62,146 bases of DNA from UBA5603 sp964501315 (GTDB lineage Bacteria > Bacillota_I > Bacilli_A > Izemoplasmatales > Hujiaoplasmataceae): positions 1-62,146 of the forward strand of contig CAZCSO010000009.1 in assembly GCA_964501315.1 (NCBI GenBank). The letters run 5' to 3'. A program made the translations under genes and the position numbers. The notes below the pieces were generated by a model that did no database searches, was not told where the DNA came from, and saw nothing but the letters and a program-made list of their open reading frames with translations. Numbering within the stretch: position 1 is the first letter of the stretch; each line of letters opens with the position of its first letter. Below are positions 6,872-15,177 of this stretch, piece by piece.

Positions 6872-8257
6872 ATGAGAAAAATAGGTTTTAGAACCATTAA
6901 AACTGCTATCGCAGTATTTATTACCTTGATGATTTACTTTGTTTTGTCTTTAATCGATAAAGATTTTGCCTATACCTGGTATTCGCCTTTCTTTGGTTCA
7001 ATAGCTGCAGTCTATTCCATGCAAAGCAACCGCTCAAAATCCTTTGCTTTAGCGAGAGTGAGAGCTTTGGGTTCTTTAGTAGGCGGATTATTCGGAATGT
7101 TATTAATTGTTTTATATGAATCCTACCTAATGGATTTTATTGTCCTCAATTACGGTAGTGTCATTAACATGCTGGTACTCTTTATTCTGACTGCTGTTTT
7201 TATTATCGTCATGATTTATCTTTTGGTACGATTCAATGTTTTTGATTTGGTATGGGTTGCGGCACTGACTTATTTAAGTGTCACAATCTCAACCCGAAAC
7301 AATCTTCCTGTTGTACCGTTTGCGTTTAACCGGATCATTTCAACCATCATTGGTGTGACCGTAACGTTACTGGTCGAAAACTTCAAACTTCCCAGATATA
7401 AAAACAAGCATATTCTGTTTGTCAGCGGATTAGACGGTTGCTTGCTCAATGAAAACAAGGAAATGACGACGTATACGAAATACAATCTGACGAAAATGCT
7501 TGAAAGCGGTTTGAATTTCACCATTTCAACCACCCGAACACCTGCGTCATTATCCAAGATTTTTAGTGGTGTGCCATTAAAGAATAATTTGATGATCATG
7601 AATGGTGCGGCAGTCTACGATTTGGCCAACGAGAAATATTCAGACGTCAAATACATTGACAAGGACATTCAAAATGGAATTGACGATTATTTTCGCTTAA
7701 AAAACAGAAATATCTTCACATATACAATTATTGACGAAGCGTTGTCTATCTATCATCAAATGTTCGAAAACGAAGCAGAAGAAAAATTTTACATAGACCG
7801 GAAAAACAGTTATTTCAAGAACCATGTAAAAGGAAGAATCGATAAGGATGATTTCGTATTATTCTATATCTTGATTGACAAACTAGATGTTGTCAATGGC
7901 TATAAGAAAGACCTGCTAGAGTTATATGGCGATAAGATCACAATCCAAATATATGAATATTCATTCTTCAAAGGCTATTACTTCATGAAGATTTATACGT
8001 CCAAAGCATCGAAACTGATTGCTTTAGAAGCATTCTTGAGCAAGCATAACTATGATCAAGTTATTAGCTTCGGTTCAAGAGAATACGATTTGGAGATTAT
8101 GGAAAGAAGCGATTTTTCAGTTTGCTTGTCCAACGCTGATTCCCTTGTAAAACAAGCAGCCGATTTAGTCTTAGACACGGATAATCAAGAAGCCATCATT
8201 CGGTATATCAAAAAAAGGTACTATCAGAAGAAAATTAATCGAAAGAATAGCAATTAA
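6872..8257 (+). CDS. ArAE-like membrane protein fused to a degenerate HAD domain
   Basis: This 461-residue protein has an N-terminal half (about residues 1-175) with several membrane helices in the pattern of small aromatic-acid-exporter (ArAE/FUSC-like) proteins. The C-terminal half (about 180-455) follows the Cof-type HAD fold from end to end. However, the nucleophile motif DxDGT reads SGLDGC (first Asp replaced by Gly) and the GDxxND block reads GSREYD (first Asp replaced by Ser). The conserved Lys of motif III is present. A working phosphatase is therefore unlikely, and the domain may sense or bind a sugar phosphate for the membrane part. The ATG at 6872 is preferred to the TTG at 6860. 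Confidence 0.7.
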   Translation: MRKIGFRTIKTAIAVFITLMIYFVLSLIDKDFAYTWYSPFFGSIAAVYSMQSNRSKSFALARVRALGSLVGGLFGMLLIVLYESYLMDFIVLNYGSVINMLVLFILTAVFIIVMIYLLVRFNVFDLVWVAALTYLSVTISTRNNLPVVPFAFNRIISTIIGVTVTLLVENFKLPRYKNKHILFVSGLDGCLLNENKEMTTYTKYNLTKMLESGLNFTISTTRTPASLSKIFSGVPLKNNLMIMNGAAVYDLANEKYSDVKYIDKDIQNGIDDYFRLKNRNIFTYTIIDEALSIYHQMFENEAEEKFYIDRKNSYFKNHVKGRIDKDDFVLFYILIDKLDVVNGYKKDLLELYGDKITIQIYEYSFFKGYYFMKIYTSKASKLIALEAFLSKHNYDQVISFGSREYDLEIMERSDFSVCLSNADSLVKQAADLVLDTDNQEAIIRYIKKRYYQKKINRKNSN

Positions 8258-8286
8258 GCCTTGTTTGGGTTTAATTGCTTTTTTTT
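8249..8286 (+). terminator. Terminator overlapping the stop of the membrane/HAD gene
   Basis: AGCAATTAA (8249-8257) pairs perfectly with TTAATTGCT (8271-8279), followed by seven T residues. The left arm includes the stop codon. Confidence 0.8.
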
Positions 8287-8346
8287 ATTCTATCCTTGAT
8301 TAAACAACTCAAGCAGACTGTTTAAATAATACGCTCAGCCCAAAGA

Positions 8347-8436
8347 TTGTAAACAACATTGTAAACAGAAATATTGGTATATTGTAAACAACATTGTAAA
8401 CAATATAGTTGACATGTTGTAAACAATATTGTAAAC
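8347..8436 (+). promoter_or_regulatory. Six-site operator array over the Fic promoter
   Basis: TTGTAAAC begins at 8347, 8359, 8382, 8394, 8417 and 8429: three pairs 12 bases apart, with the pairs themselves exactly 35 bases apart. Four sites read TTGTAAACAA, a near-palindrome. A promoter lies within: TTGACA (8409-8414), 17 bases, TAAACT (8432-8437), so the last two sites cover the spacer and -10. A protein bound here would block transcription of the Fic gene, most simply the Fic protein itself or a partner encoded elsewhere. Confidence 0.75.
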
Positions 8437-8454
8437 TATTTTTGAGGTGAGAAA

Positions 8455-9681
8455 ATGATTGCTTATCAGAAATTTAAAGAAATATGTAGTCAAATTGATC
8501 ATTACCCTACGGAATCTGAGTTAGTTTATAAGTATGGCCTGACACATAGTGATATCGAAGTGGTTCATCAAGAAAAATTAATCGATAACGAATATAAAAA
8601 ATCGATATTGAAAGATCAATATGATAATCATCTCCTTTATTGGAACAACAAGAAGATTGTCATGAATTTCTCCGGAAGCCAAGATTTAATCAGAAATTCG
8701 ATATTGAATAAATTTTACGATTTTCGTGATTCTGAACTAATAAATGGCTTTGTATTCTCTGAAATCGAGTCCAGCTTAGCCATAGAAGGCGTAAGAAGCA
8801 CAAGAGCAAAAATCGAAACATTGAACAAACAAGATTACGAAAATCTAACTGAAATTAATGACATCATCGTTAAGAATATGTTATTAGGATATGAGTTCAT
8901 TAAAATGAATGACATCAACGAAGATAATATATTCAAATTGTATAATATATTATCAAAAAAATGTCTTGAAGATGAGGAGAAATTATTGCCAGGAAACTAT
9001 TATCGTCACGATGAAGTAAACATCGTTGATGCTTCGAACGCGGTAGTAGATAAGGGTGTTGATTGGCAAAAGTTGCCCAAATTAATGAATCAATTAATTG
9101 ATTATATAAACAAGGATAAAACCTATGAAGAACATCTTATTGCTTCACACGTGATTCATTTCTATCTAATCTATCTGCATCCATATTTTGATTATAATGG
9201 TAGAATGGCTAGGATGCTATCATTCTGGTATAATTACAAGAATGCACCCTCACTCAGTTTGTTGTTGGTTAGTGAAGCGATAAATAATAAGAACCATAAA
9301 GGCCAATATTATAATGCAATTATGAATTCGAGGAAGTCGGGTAATGATCTATCTTATTTTTTGGAATATATGGGTAATATAGTATTGAAATACTCAAAAA
9401 TATACATAAACTTTTTTACGTTAGAGACAAAACTAAAAGGAAAAGGATATGCACTAAATCGTGCATCAGAAATTGCACTGAAATATGTATTGGCAATTCC
9501 TGTAACCGAAGATGGCTATTTTGATTGGAAGGACTACAGGGACTTTTCACACGATGATTTTACAAAGCAATATTACTTAAAATTACTCAATAACTTAGCT
9601 GAACTGGAAATATTGACTGTTAGAGAACATAAAAATGCTAAGTTATTCAAGCTAAATTCAGACAAATGGGAATTGCTATAA
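8455..9681 (+). CDS. Fic-family protein
   Basis: This 408-residue protein carries a Fic core with HPYFDYNGRMAR (normal form HPFxDGNGRxxR; here the first Gly is Tyr) and an upstream inhibitory-helix motif SSLAIEG ([S/T]xxxE[G/N]), as in class II Fic proteins. A C-terminal winged-helix-like tail follows (about residues 325-408). Fic enzymes move AMP or another nucleotide part onto target proteins, and this architecture is common in self-regulated chromosomal Fic proteins. GAGGTGAG lies just before the ATG. The heavy operator array upstream suggests tight repression. The Gly-to-Tyr change may alter the nucleotide-binding loop; the target is unknown. Confidence 0.85.
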   Translation: MIAYQKFKEICSQIDHYPTESELVYKYGLTHSDIEVVHQEKLIDNEYKKSILKDQYDNHLLYWNNKKIVMNFSGSQDLIRNSILNKFYDFRDSELINGFVFSEIESSLAIEGVRSTRAKIETLNKQDYENLTEINDIIVKNMLLGYEFIKMNDINEDNIFKLYNILSKKCLEDEEKLLPGNYYRHDEVNIVDASNAVVDKGVDWQKLPKLMNQLIDYINKDKTYEEHLIASHVIHFYLIYLHPYFDYNGRMARMLSFWYNYKNAPSLSLLLVSEAINNKNHKGQYYNAIMNSRKSGNDLSYFLEYMGNIVLKYSKIYINFFTLETKLKGKGYALNRASEIALKYVLAIPVTEDGYFDWKDYRDFSHDDFTKQYYLKLLNNLAELEILTVREHKNAKLFKLNSDKWELL

Positions 9682-9739
9682 GATAATTAAAGAATAGAAT
9701 ATGCAACCGACTGTGAAGCACATATTTGGAGGACAAACG

Positions 9740-10231
9740 ATGAAGAAAAAAGCCTTAGTAGTAATTGATATTCAAAATGACATTACCAAGAATTATCGAG
9801 AAATAATCGGAAATGTCAATAAAGCCATTGATTGGGCAATTAACAACGATATTCATGTTGCTTATATACGACATGAAAATTTGTCAGCAGGAACGAGGTC
9901 TTTTAAACCCAACACACCTGGTGCTGAATTGGTTCCGGAAATGAAGATTGTGTCGGAGAATATTTTCACAAAATCCAAAGGAAACGCATTGTCCAGTGAA
10001 GAATTTTTAGACTATATTACCAAAAATGAAATAACCGATTTTATCGTTGCTGGGGCAGATGCTGTTGCCTGTGTTAAGTCGACTTGCTACAATATGCGCA
10101 AAGCGAATTACCGTGTCGATGTATTAGCGGATTGCATAACTAGTTACGATAAACGAAAAATCGATGAGATGATTCGTTATTATGAAAACATTGGCTGCAA
10201 AATCATTGGTTTGAATGACTTGTATGCTTAA
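9740..10231 (+). CDS. Isochorismatase-like cysteine hydrolase
   Basis: This 163-residue protein matches the isochorismatase-like fold of nicotinamidases and related amide hydrolases. The triad appears as Asp10 (VVIDIQND), a Lys in FTKSKGNAL and Cys111 (AVACVKSTC). The start at 9740 has GGAGG 7 bases upstream; the earlier in-frame ATG at 9701 has none. The family includes nicotinamidase, N-carbamoylsarcosine amidase and others, and the sequence alone does not give the substrate. It follows the Fic gene by 58 bases and may be read from its own start or by read-through. Confidence 0.8.
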   Translation: MKKKALVVIDIQNDITKNYREIIGNVNKAIDWAINNDIHVAYIRHENLSAGTRSFKPNTPGAELVPEMKIVSENIFTKSKGNALSSEEFLDYITKNEITDFIVAGADAVACVKSTCYNMRKANYRVDVLADCITSYDKRKIDEMIRYYENIGCKIIGLNDLYA

Positions 10232-10413
10232 TCGTCATTTCGAAGTTAAGTTCCCTCATGACAATATAAACAATGACAAAAAAATTCCGAATTTAACCAA
10301 ATACTATCCACTTAAGGATAAGCAGAGTCGAAATAAGCCACACGAACCTTCTGCAAGAGTTTTAATTTTAGAAGAAGATGTTAAACCATTATTTTATATA
10401 ATCCTATAACAGA

Positions 10414-10441
10414 AAAACCGACCAAAATTTTGGTCGGTTTT
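10414..10441. terminator. Bidirectional terminator
   Basis: A perfect inverted repeat, AAAACCGACC...GGTCGGTTTT with AAAATTTT in the centre, serves the isochorismatase gene on plus and the flotillin gene on minus. The region 10232-10413 before it holds only an unconvincing short frame. Confidence 0.85.
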
Positions 10442-10448
10442 AAAATAT

Positions 10449-11876
10449 CTATTTATCAGTTTTCTTCTTGGGTTCAACGTTTTCTTCTTTTACTACAACA
10501 GGCTCTTCCTTCTCTTTTCCTAAGAATGAAGGAATTTCCATACCGGTCATTTTGAATAAATCACTTAACGGAGGAATGGACTTCATTAAACCCGAAGCAA
10601 AGTTAGCAGTTTGAGTTTTCCCATCTGAATTTGATCCACTATCCCAAACGGTGATATTATCGAATTTCAGGTTTTTAATGGCTTCAACTTGAATACCAAC
10701 CAGCGTTTCTAGTTTTTGAGCAATGAGGTATTGAATAGCGGCTTCAGGCGTATTTCCTGCAGCTTTCACTAATTCTTGGAAACCTTCCGCTTGTTTAGAC
10801 AAAATTTCCAACGTTCCTCGGCCTTCCGCTTCCATTTTCGCAAATACGGCATCCGCTTCACCTTTTGCTCTTCTTCGGATTTGTTCTGCGTCCGCTTCGG
10901 CTTGAATAACTTTTTGTTGCTTTTCGATTTCAGATTTTACGATAACGTCCGCCTCTAGCGACGCTTTTTCTCTGGTTGCTCTGGCAGTTTCGGCTTCTTT
11001 TTCAGCTTGATAAGCTTGTTCAAGGGCTTTAGCCGTTGCAATTTTTTCTGCAGCCGTTGCTCTTCTTAAGGATTCCGCTTCGATTTCTCTTCTGGATGCA
11101 TCGGACTTAGAAATCTCTGCTAACGAATGGTTTTCACCTTCGATTGCAAGAGCATTGGCGGTTGCTACCGAAATTCTTTGATCTCTTAATGCTTCGGCTT
11201 CACCAATAGAACCGTCTCGATTCTTTTCGGCTACCGATTTTTTAGCTTCGTTGATGGCTTTTGCAGCCGCTTCTTTTCCTAACGCTTCAATATAACCGGA
11301 TTCATCATTAATATCGGTAACGTTAACGTTGATTAATCTTAACCCGATTTTCTTTAATTCTGTCTCAACATTATCGGATACCGCTTCTAGGAATTTATCT
11401 CGATTCGTATTGATTTCTTCAATATCCATGGTAGCGATGACCAAACGTAATTGGCCGAAGATAATGTCTTTCGCTAACTCTTGGATTTCGTCAAGGTGTA
11501 ATCCCAAAATACGTTCTGCCGCATTTTGCATAACAGCAGGTTCTGTAGAGATACCGACGGTGAATCTTGATGGAACGTCAATTCGAATATTTTGTCTTGA
11601 TAGTGCCTTCGTCAAATCCACACTAATGGAAAGTGGAGTCAAGTCGAGGTATTGATAAGACTGAAAAAACGGAATTACGAATTTTACACCACCGTGGATG
11701 CAATCAGCGGATCGTTCGGATCCGTCTTTATTCTTGCTTACTTTGCCGTATACGACAAGAATTTTGTCGGATGGACATTTTCTGATTCTTGAAACGATAA
11801 ACACAAGAATCATGACGACAACGGCGACAATTGCAATGATTAACCCAGCAGGGTTTGCTAAAAATTTGAAATACAT
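10449..11876 (-). CDS. floT: Flotillin-like SPFH-domain protein
   Basis: This 475-residue protein has an N-terminal membrane segment (GLIIAIVAVVVMILVFIVSRI), then an SPFH/band-7 domain (about residues 35-210) and a long Ala/Glu/Lys coiled coil (about 210-370) with repeated EAE and ATAKALEQA patterns, the plan of bacterial flotillins (FloT/YuaG, FloA). These scaffold membrane microdomains and affect membrane fluidity and signalling. AGGAG precedes the ATG. It follows an NfeD-like gene, as yuaF precedes yuaG in Bacillus, but that partner carries an internal stop here. Confidence 0.88.
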   Translation of the reverse strand: MYFKFLANPAGLIIAIVAVVVMILVFIVSRIRKCPSDKILVVYGKVSKNKDGSERSADCIHGGVKFVIPFFQSYQYLDLTPLSISVDLTKALSRQNIRIDVPSRFTVGISTEPAVMQNAAERILGLHLDEIQELAKDIIFGQLRLVIATMDIEEINTNRDKFLEAVSDNVETELKKIGLRLINVNVTDINDESGYIEALGKEAAAKAINEAKKSVAEKNRDGSIGEAEALRDQRISVATANALAIEGENHSLAEISKSDASRREIEAESLRRATAAEKIATAKALEQAYQAEKEAETARATREKASLEADVIVKSEIEKQQKVIQAEADAEQIRRRAKGEADAVFAKMEAEGRGTLEILSKQAEGFQELVKAAGNTPEAAIQYLIAQKLETLVGIQVEAIKNLKFDNITVWDSGSNSDGKTQTANFASGLMKSIPPLSDLFKMTGMEIPSFLGKEKEEPVVVKEENVEPKKKTDK

Positions 11877-11932
11877 TTTAATCTCCTTTATATATAATTA
11901 ATTTTTGTGAACACACGAGTAATCGGTAAATG

Positions 11933-12565
11933 TTATTGGTCAATCGATTTAACAATAAATGTTGTATCGTCTTCTAGACCGACAATTTTCACTTCATTTT
12001 TAGTGAGAATATCCTTTGCATCCTTGGTAATGGCATCGACTTCAATCAATTTACCTTGATGCACAAGCGTGATTTTCCCTTTGCCTTCGTTATTTTTCGG
12101 TATTCGAATGTATACGGTAGCCGTTTTACCAACAGCCGTACTGTAATCAAGATTACCGGATGATTCTAATCGAAAGATGGCTCTCATTACGAAGGCTAAT
12201 AATACTGCTGCAACGGATCCAGATAAAACTCCAATTAATATCGCTAACCAGACCGGTCATGAATCAGCCATAATAAAGACAACACATCCACCGATACTAA
12301 GAAAAGCCAACACGCCTCGTATGGTTACAATCTTTAGTCCTCCGAGAGAAAAGAATGACTCTTGATTAAACACATCGCTTGAACCACCAAAGGAGCCATC
12401 ATCCACATCATCAAGATTGGCGTCAACGTCAATATCTCCGTCAAATGCTTCGCCGCCATCCATGCCGATCAACATCATGATGATCAGTAAAATCATTAAA
12501 GAAGTAGCGACCGTCGCGATAATAAACATAACTTGTTGTAAATCGTTTAAACTATCCCACCACAT
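11933..12565 (-). pseudogene. NfeD/YuaF-like membrane protein interrupted by TGA
   Basis: One continuous frame is broken only by a TGA at 12257-12259. Before it come MWWDSLND, two membrane helices and an acidic loop; after it come a third helix (LAILIGVLSGSVAAVLLAF) and a C-terminal OB-like domain ending IVKSIDQ. Together they make a complete NfeD-type protein of about 209 residues. ATG 12565 has AGGGG five bases upstream. TGA serves as a real stop elsewhere in this window, so this is probably a nonsense change (or a sequence error). Reinitiation at ATG 12187 would give the OB domain without its helices. Confidence 0.75.
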
Positions 12566-12933
12566 AATATCCCCTCTCAATCAAAAATTATTTATATTTT
12601 AACATATTTTAGTAATAGTTGTTAGACCTTTCAATAAATTGATTCTTAGAAATTTTATATACATCGAATTTTTATTCGATAACCCAATACTATTATGGAT
12701 ACACTCACAAGAAAATTTCTGGACAGACTTAAGGCAAACACGAGTAAATCATTTTGAATTTACTGAAATCTGATGGTTGTCTTTTCGAACCAACTATGAG
12801 TTCATAAGTAACCGTAATTAGCCCTTTTTAGGGCTCTTTTCATATATAAATTGCTTTTCAATTTTAGAAGGAATATAATAAGTTTGTTATGTAAAAATAA
12901 ATACTATCTTTAGGTGAGACAGGGGCTGGAACT
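12566..12933 (+). promoter_or_regulatory. Intergenic region with hairpin and promoter
   Basis: The divergent gap holds a weak terminator-like hairpin, AGCCC/GGGCT (12820-12835) plus four T, and a promoter for the gene at 12934: TTGCTT (12851-12856), 17 bases, TATAAT (12874-12879). Nothing else is seen. Confidence 0.5.
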
Positions 12934-14712
12934 ATGAGAATTTTTAGTTCGATTGTATTTTTCATGTTTGTTTTTTTAATTTCGATTTTTACGGTTGCTT
13001 GCACCCATACGACCGAATCAACTTCAAACTCAACCACAGTAACCACGATTACTACGGAAAGTCAAACAACGAGTGTGACGACCATATCTTCCGAAACAAC
13101 ATCACAAGTTTCCACTAGTCTCACCGAACCAAGAAACGAAATAGAGAACATCATCTTAGATTTTGATTTAGATCAGGTTGACTATCAATTACCCACTCAA
13201 TCATTTACCCTTCATTCCATGATCTCTAATAACGTTATTTTTCAGCAAGACAAAGCCATTCGCGTGTTCGGACAAGCCGAACCGGGAACCATCATTCTGG
13301 TCAAACTGACCAAGGATTTTGACACGAGCGTTCATTATCAAAATTATGGGATTGTTCCGGATAACGGTGAATGGATTGTCAATTTGCCTTCGTTGACCGC
13401 TTCCTTCGATACCTTCACCTTGACCGTCTCCGATACCATTCATGAAACGATAGTCACTAATTGTTTAATTGGTGAAGTATGGGTTGTCGGGGGACAATCG
13501 AACATGGAGATGAAGGTTAAGGAAATGGATCTCGGTTACGATCTATTCAAAGATGTCAACGAGGACTACATTCGAATATTCTATCAGACTCGTCTCGACA
13601 ACAACAGCAATTTTCCCTATGAACCAGCCTATGATGTACTGGGCGGAAACTGGAAATCCGCTACCACCTATGAAAATATCGCTCACAGTTCTGGTATCGG
13701 CTTTTCATTTGCTTTCAAGACTTTCTATGCCTTTATTCAAGCAGGCCAGCAAGTCCCCATCGCCATCATCAACACACCCATTGGCGGAAGCCAGATTCAT
13801 TCCTGGTTACCCCGTACGGAAATAACCGAAAGTTCGGTTTTATCGGCCTATGTCGAGGGTTTGGGGTATTCGCTTACTAAAACCGGATGGAACACAAAAG
13901 GGTGGAACAATTACAACCAAGTCTCCGCCAATTTCAATGAAAAAATCGCTCCTTTGACCCATTTCAACATCAAGGGTGTGGCGTGGTACCAAGGTGAAAG
14001 TGACGGCGTATACGCTCAAAGCGTTGTCGCCATCAAAGCGTTGATTGATTCTTGGAGCGAATGCTTTAACAAGAATGATGACTTATTGTATTTCGCATTA
14101 ATCCAAATCGCACCGTATGACGGTGCCGATCCGCTTCTAGGAACTTCCACGAATAATTATTGGTATACGGCCTTCGCCAACCACAGAAGAGCTCAATTCG
14201 ATGTCGTCATGGATCCCAAGTACAATGAGACGACATTTATCGTTCCCATTTATGACATCGATTTGAAATGGGACGTTCCAACAACACAATTCGCTTGGGC
14301 GGACCCTATTCATCCCGTTTCAAAACTACCGTTAGGCCAACGACTGTCAAAAATGGTCATGAGCTTCGTTTATTTAATTAACGATGACTATTTGGCACCC
14401 ATCTTTGAATCCATTGAAATGGATGATAACACCATCACAGTAACGTTTATCAATGTCGGAAGCGGACTGATTTTAATGAATGATTCACCCAACGGGGTTT
14501 CTACCGTGGAAGTCATCTTGAAAAATGGCATCAGGGTGAACGTTCAAGCAGAAATCATTTCAACTAACCAAATTCGAATCAGCGGTGTTCAGACAAGCGA
14601 TGTTCACTTCGTCGCTTATAGCAATTTCTCAAGAAATGAACAAAGCAACCTATCATCAAGGAACGGAATTCCAGCGATTCCATTTGTCGTCAATGTGGAT
14701 GATTATTCTTAA
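12934..14712 (+). CDS. Sialate O-acetylesterase-like lipoprotein
   Basis: This 592-residue protein has a lipoprotein signal ending FTVAC, a Ser/Thr-rich linker to about residue 65, and a SASA-type SGNH esterase domain. The catalytic Ser is S189 in VGGQSNMEM; INTPIGGSQIHSW and VAWYQGESDGV are the next conserved blocks, and WADPIHP supplies the Asp/His pair. A beta-sandwich follows. Such enzymes remove O-acetyl groups from sialic acids or from plant xylan and mannan side groups. Anchored outside the cell, it could help the mannan locus downstream, but it is transcribed separately. Confidence 0.82.
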   Translation: MRIFSSIVFFMFVFLISIFTVACTHTTESTSNSTTVTTITTESQTTSVTTISSETTSQVSTSLTEPRNEIENIILDFDLDQVDYQLPTQSFTLHSMISNNVIFQQDKAIRVFGQAEPGTIILVKLTKDFDTSVHYQNYGIVPDNGEWIVNLPSLTASFDTFTLTVSDTIHETIVTNCLIGEVWVVGGQSNMEMKVKEMDLGYDLFKDVNEDYIRIFYQTRLDNNSNFPYEPAYDVLGGNWKSATTYENIAHSSGIGFSFAFKTFYAFIQAGQQVPIAIINTPIGGSQIHSWLPRTEITESSVLSAYVEGLGYSLTKTGWNTKGWNNYNQVSANFNEKIAPLTHFNIKGVAWYQGESDGVYAQSVVAIKALIDSWSECFNKNDDLLYFALIQIAPYDGADPLLGTSTNNYWYTAFANHRRAQFDVVMDPKYNETTFIVPIYDIDLKWDVPTTQFAWADPIHPVSKLPLGQRLSKMVMSFVYLINDDYLAPIFESIEMDDNTITVTFINVGSGLILMNDSPNGVSTVEVILKNGIRVNVQAEIISTNQIRISGVQTSDVHFVAYSNFSRNEQSNLSSRNGIPAIPFVVNVDDYS

Positions 14713-14721
14713 AACCTGTTC

Positions 14722-15000
14722 TTGAGTCATGAAAAAATGGATTGGTATGATCCCAAAATGACATACTGTGAGTTAGAACCCTTAGGCGTTGCTTTTTGGG
14801 AACGCCGAAAAGGATTGGCAACCGCCCTTCTTAACGAAGCATCCAATCGTGTCAAGACACTCTATCCTCAGTGTACCGGTATGTTAGGCGGGGACCAACC
14901 GTTCTATTTGGCTTTGGATTATCGGATAACCGATGTTGATTATGCCTATCGTTATGAAATCGAAGTGTATCCCTCATGGGATAATCGCTCCAATAACTAG
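14722..15000 (+). pseudogene. GNAT acetyltransferase remnant
   Basis: The frame encodes YCELEPLGV, ERRKGLATALLNEA and FYLALDYRI, the acetyl-CoA-binding half of a GNAT N-acetyltransferase, but the N-terminal half is missing. Only a TTG start without a clear ribosome site is available, 10 bases after the esterase stop. It is best read as a truncated leftover. Confidence 0.55.
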
Positions 15001-15023
15001 GATAAGTTCTCAATGTATCTAGG

Positions 15024-15072
15024 TTGAATATTCACAGATAATTTGCTATAATTATCTCTATGCCATATGGCA
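15024..15072 (+). promoter_or_regulatory. Promoter with perfect palindrome at the start site
   Basis: TTGAAT (15024-15029), 17 bases, TATAAT (15047-15052), then the perfect 12-base palindrome TGCCATATGGCA (15061-15072) where transcription should begin. It is well placed to act as an operator for the CoA-disulfide reductase operon. A second inverted repeat, GTTAT/ATAAC, lies in the leader near 15140. Confidence 0.6.
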
Positions 15073-15177
15073 AAAGGTTGCTTACTAATTTTTGATTACT
15101 TCACTCATAAGACCCTACGACCATAGACATGATGAATCAGTTATGAATTTATAACATTTAACGTGAGGAGTAATCGT

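Noticed and set aside
10215..10409. A 64-codon frame after the isochorismatase gene
   Set aside because: It overlaps the real gene end, has no ribosome site and no recognisable protein character.
11329..11655. Plus-strand frames inside the flotillin gene
   Set aside because: Shadows of the minus-strand gene, without ribosome sites or domain features.
12257..12259. TGA read as tryptophan (Mycoplasma code)
   Set aside because: TGA ends genes in tight overlaps at 41504-41506, 42520-42522, 49917-49919 and 55291-55293, and Trp is written TGG throughout. The standard code fits better; the nfeD TGA is treated as a lesion.
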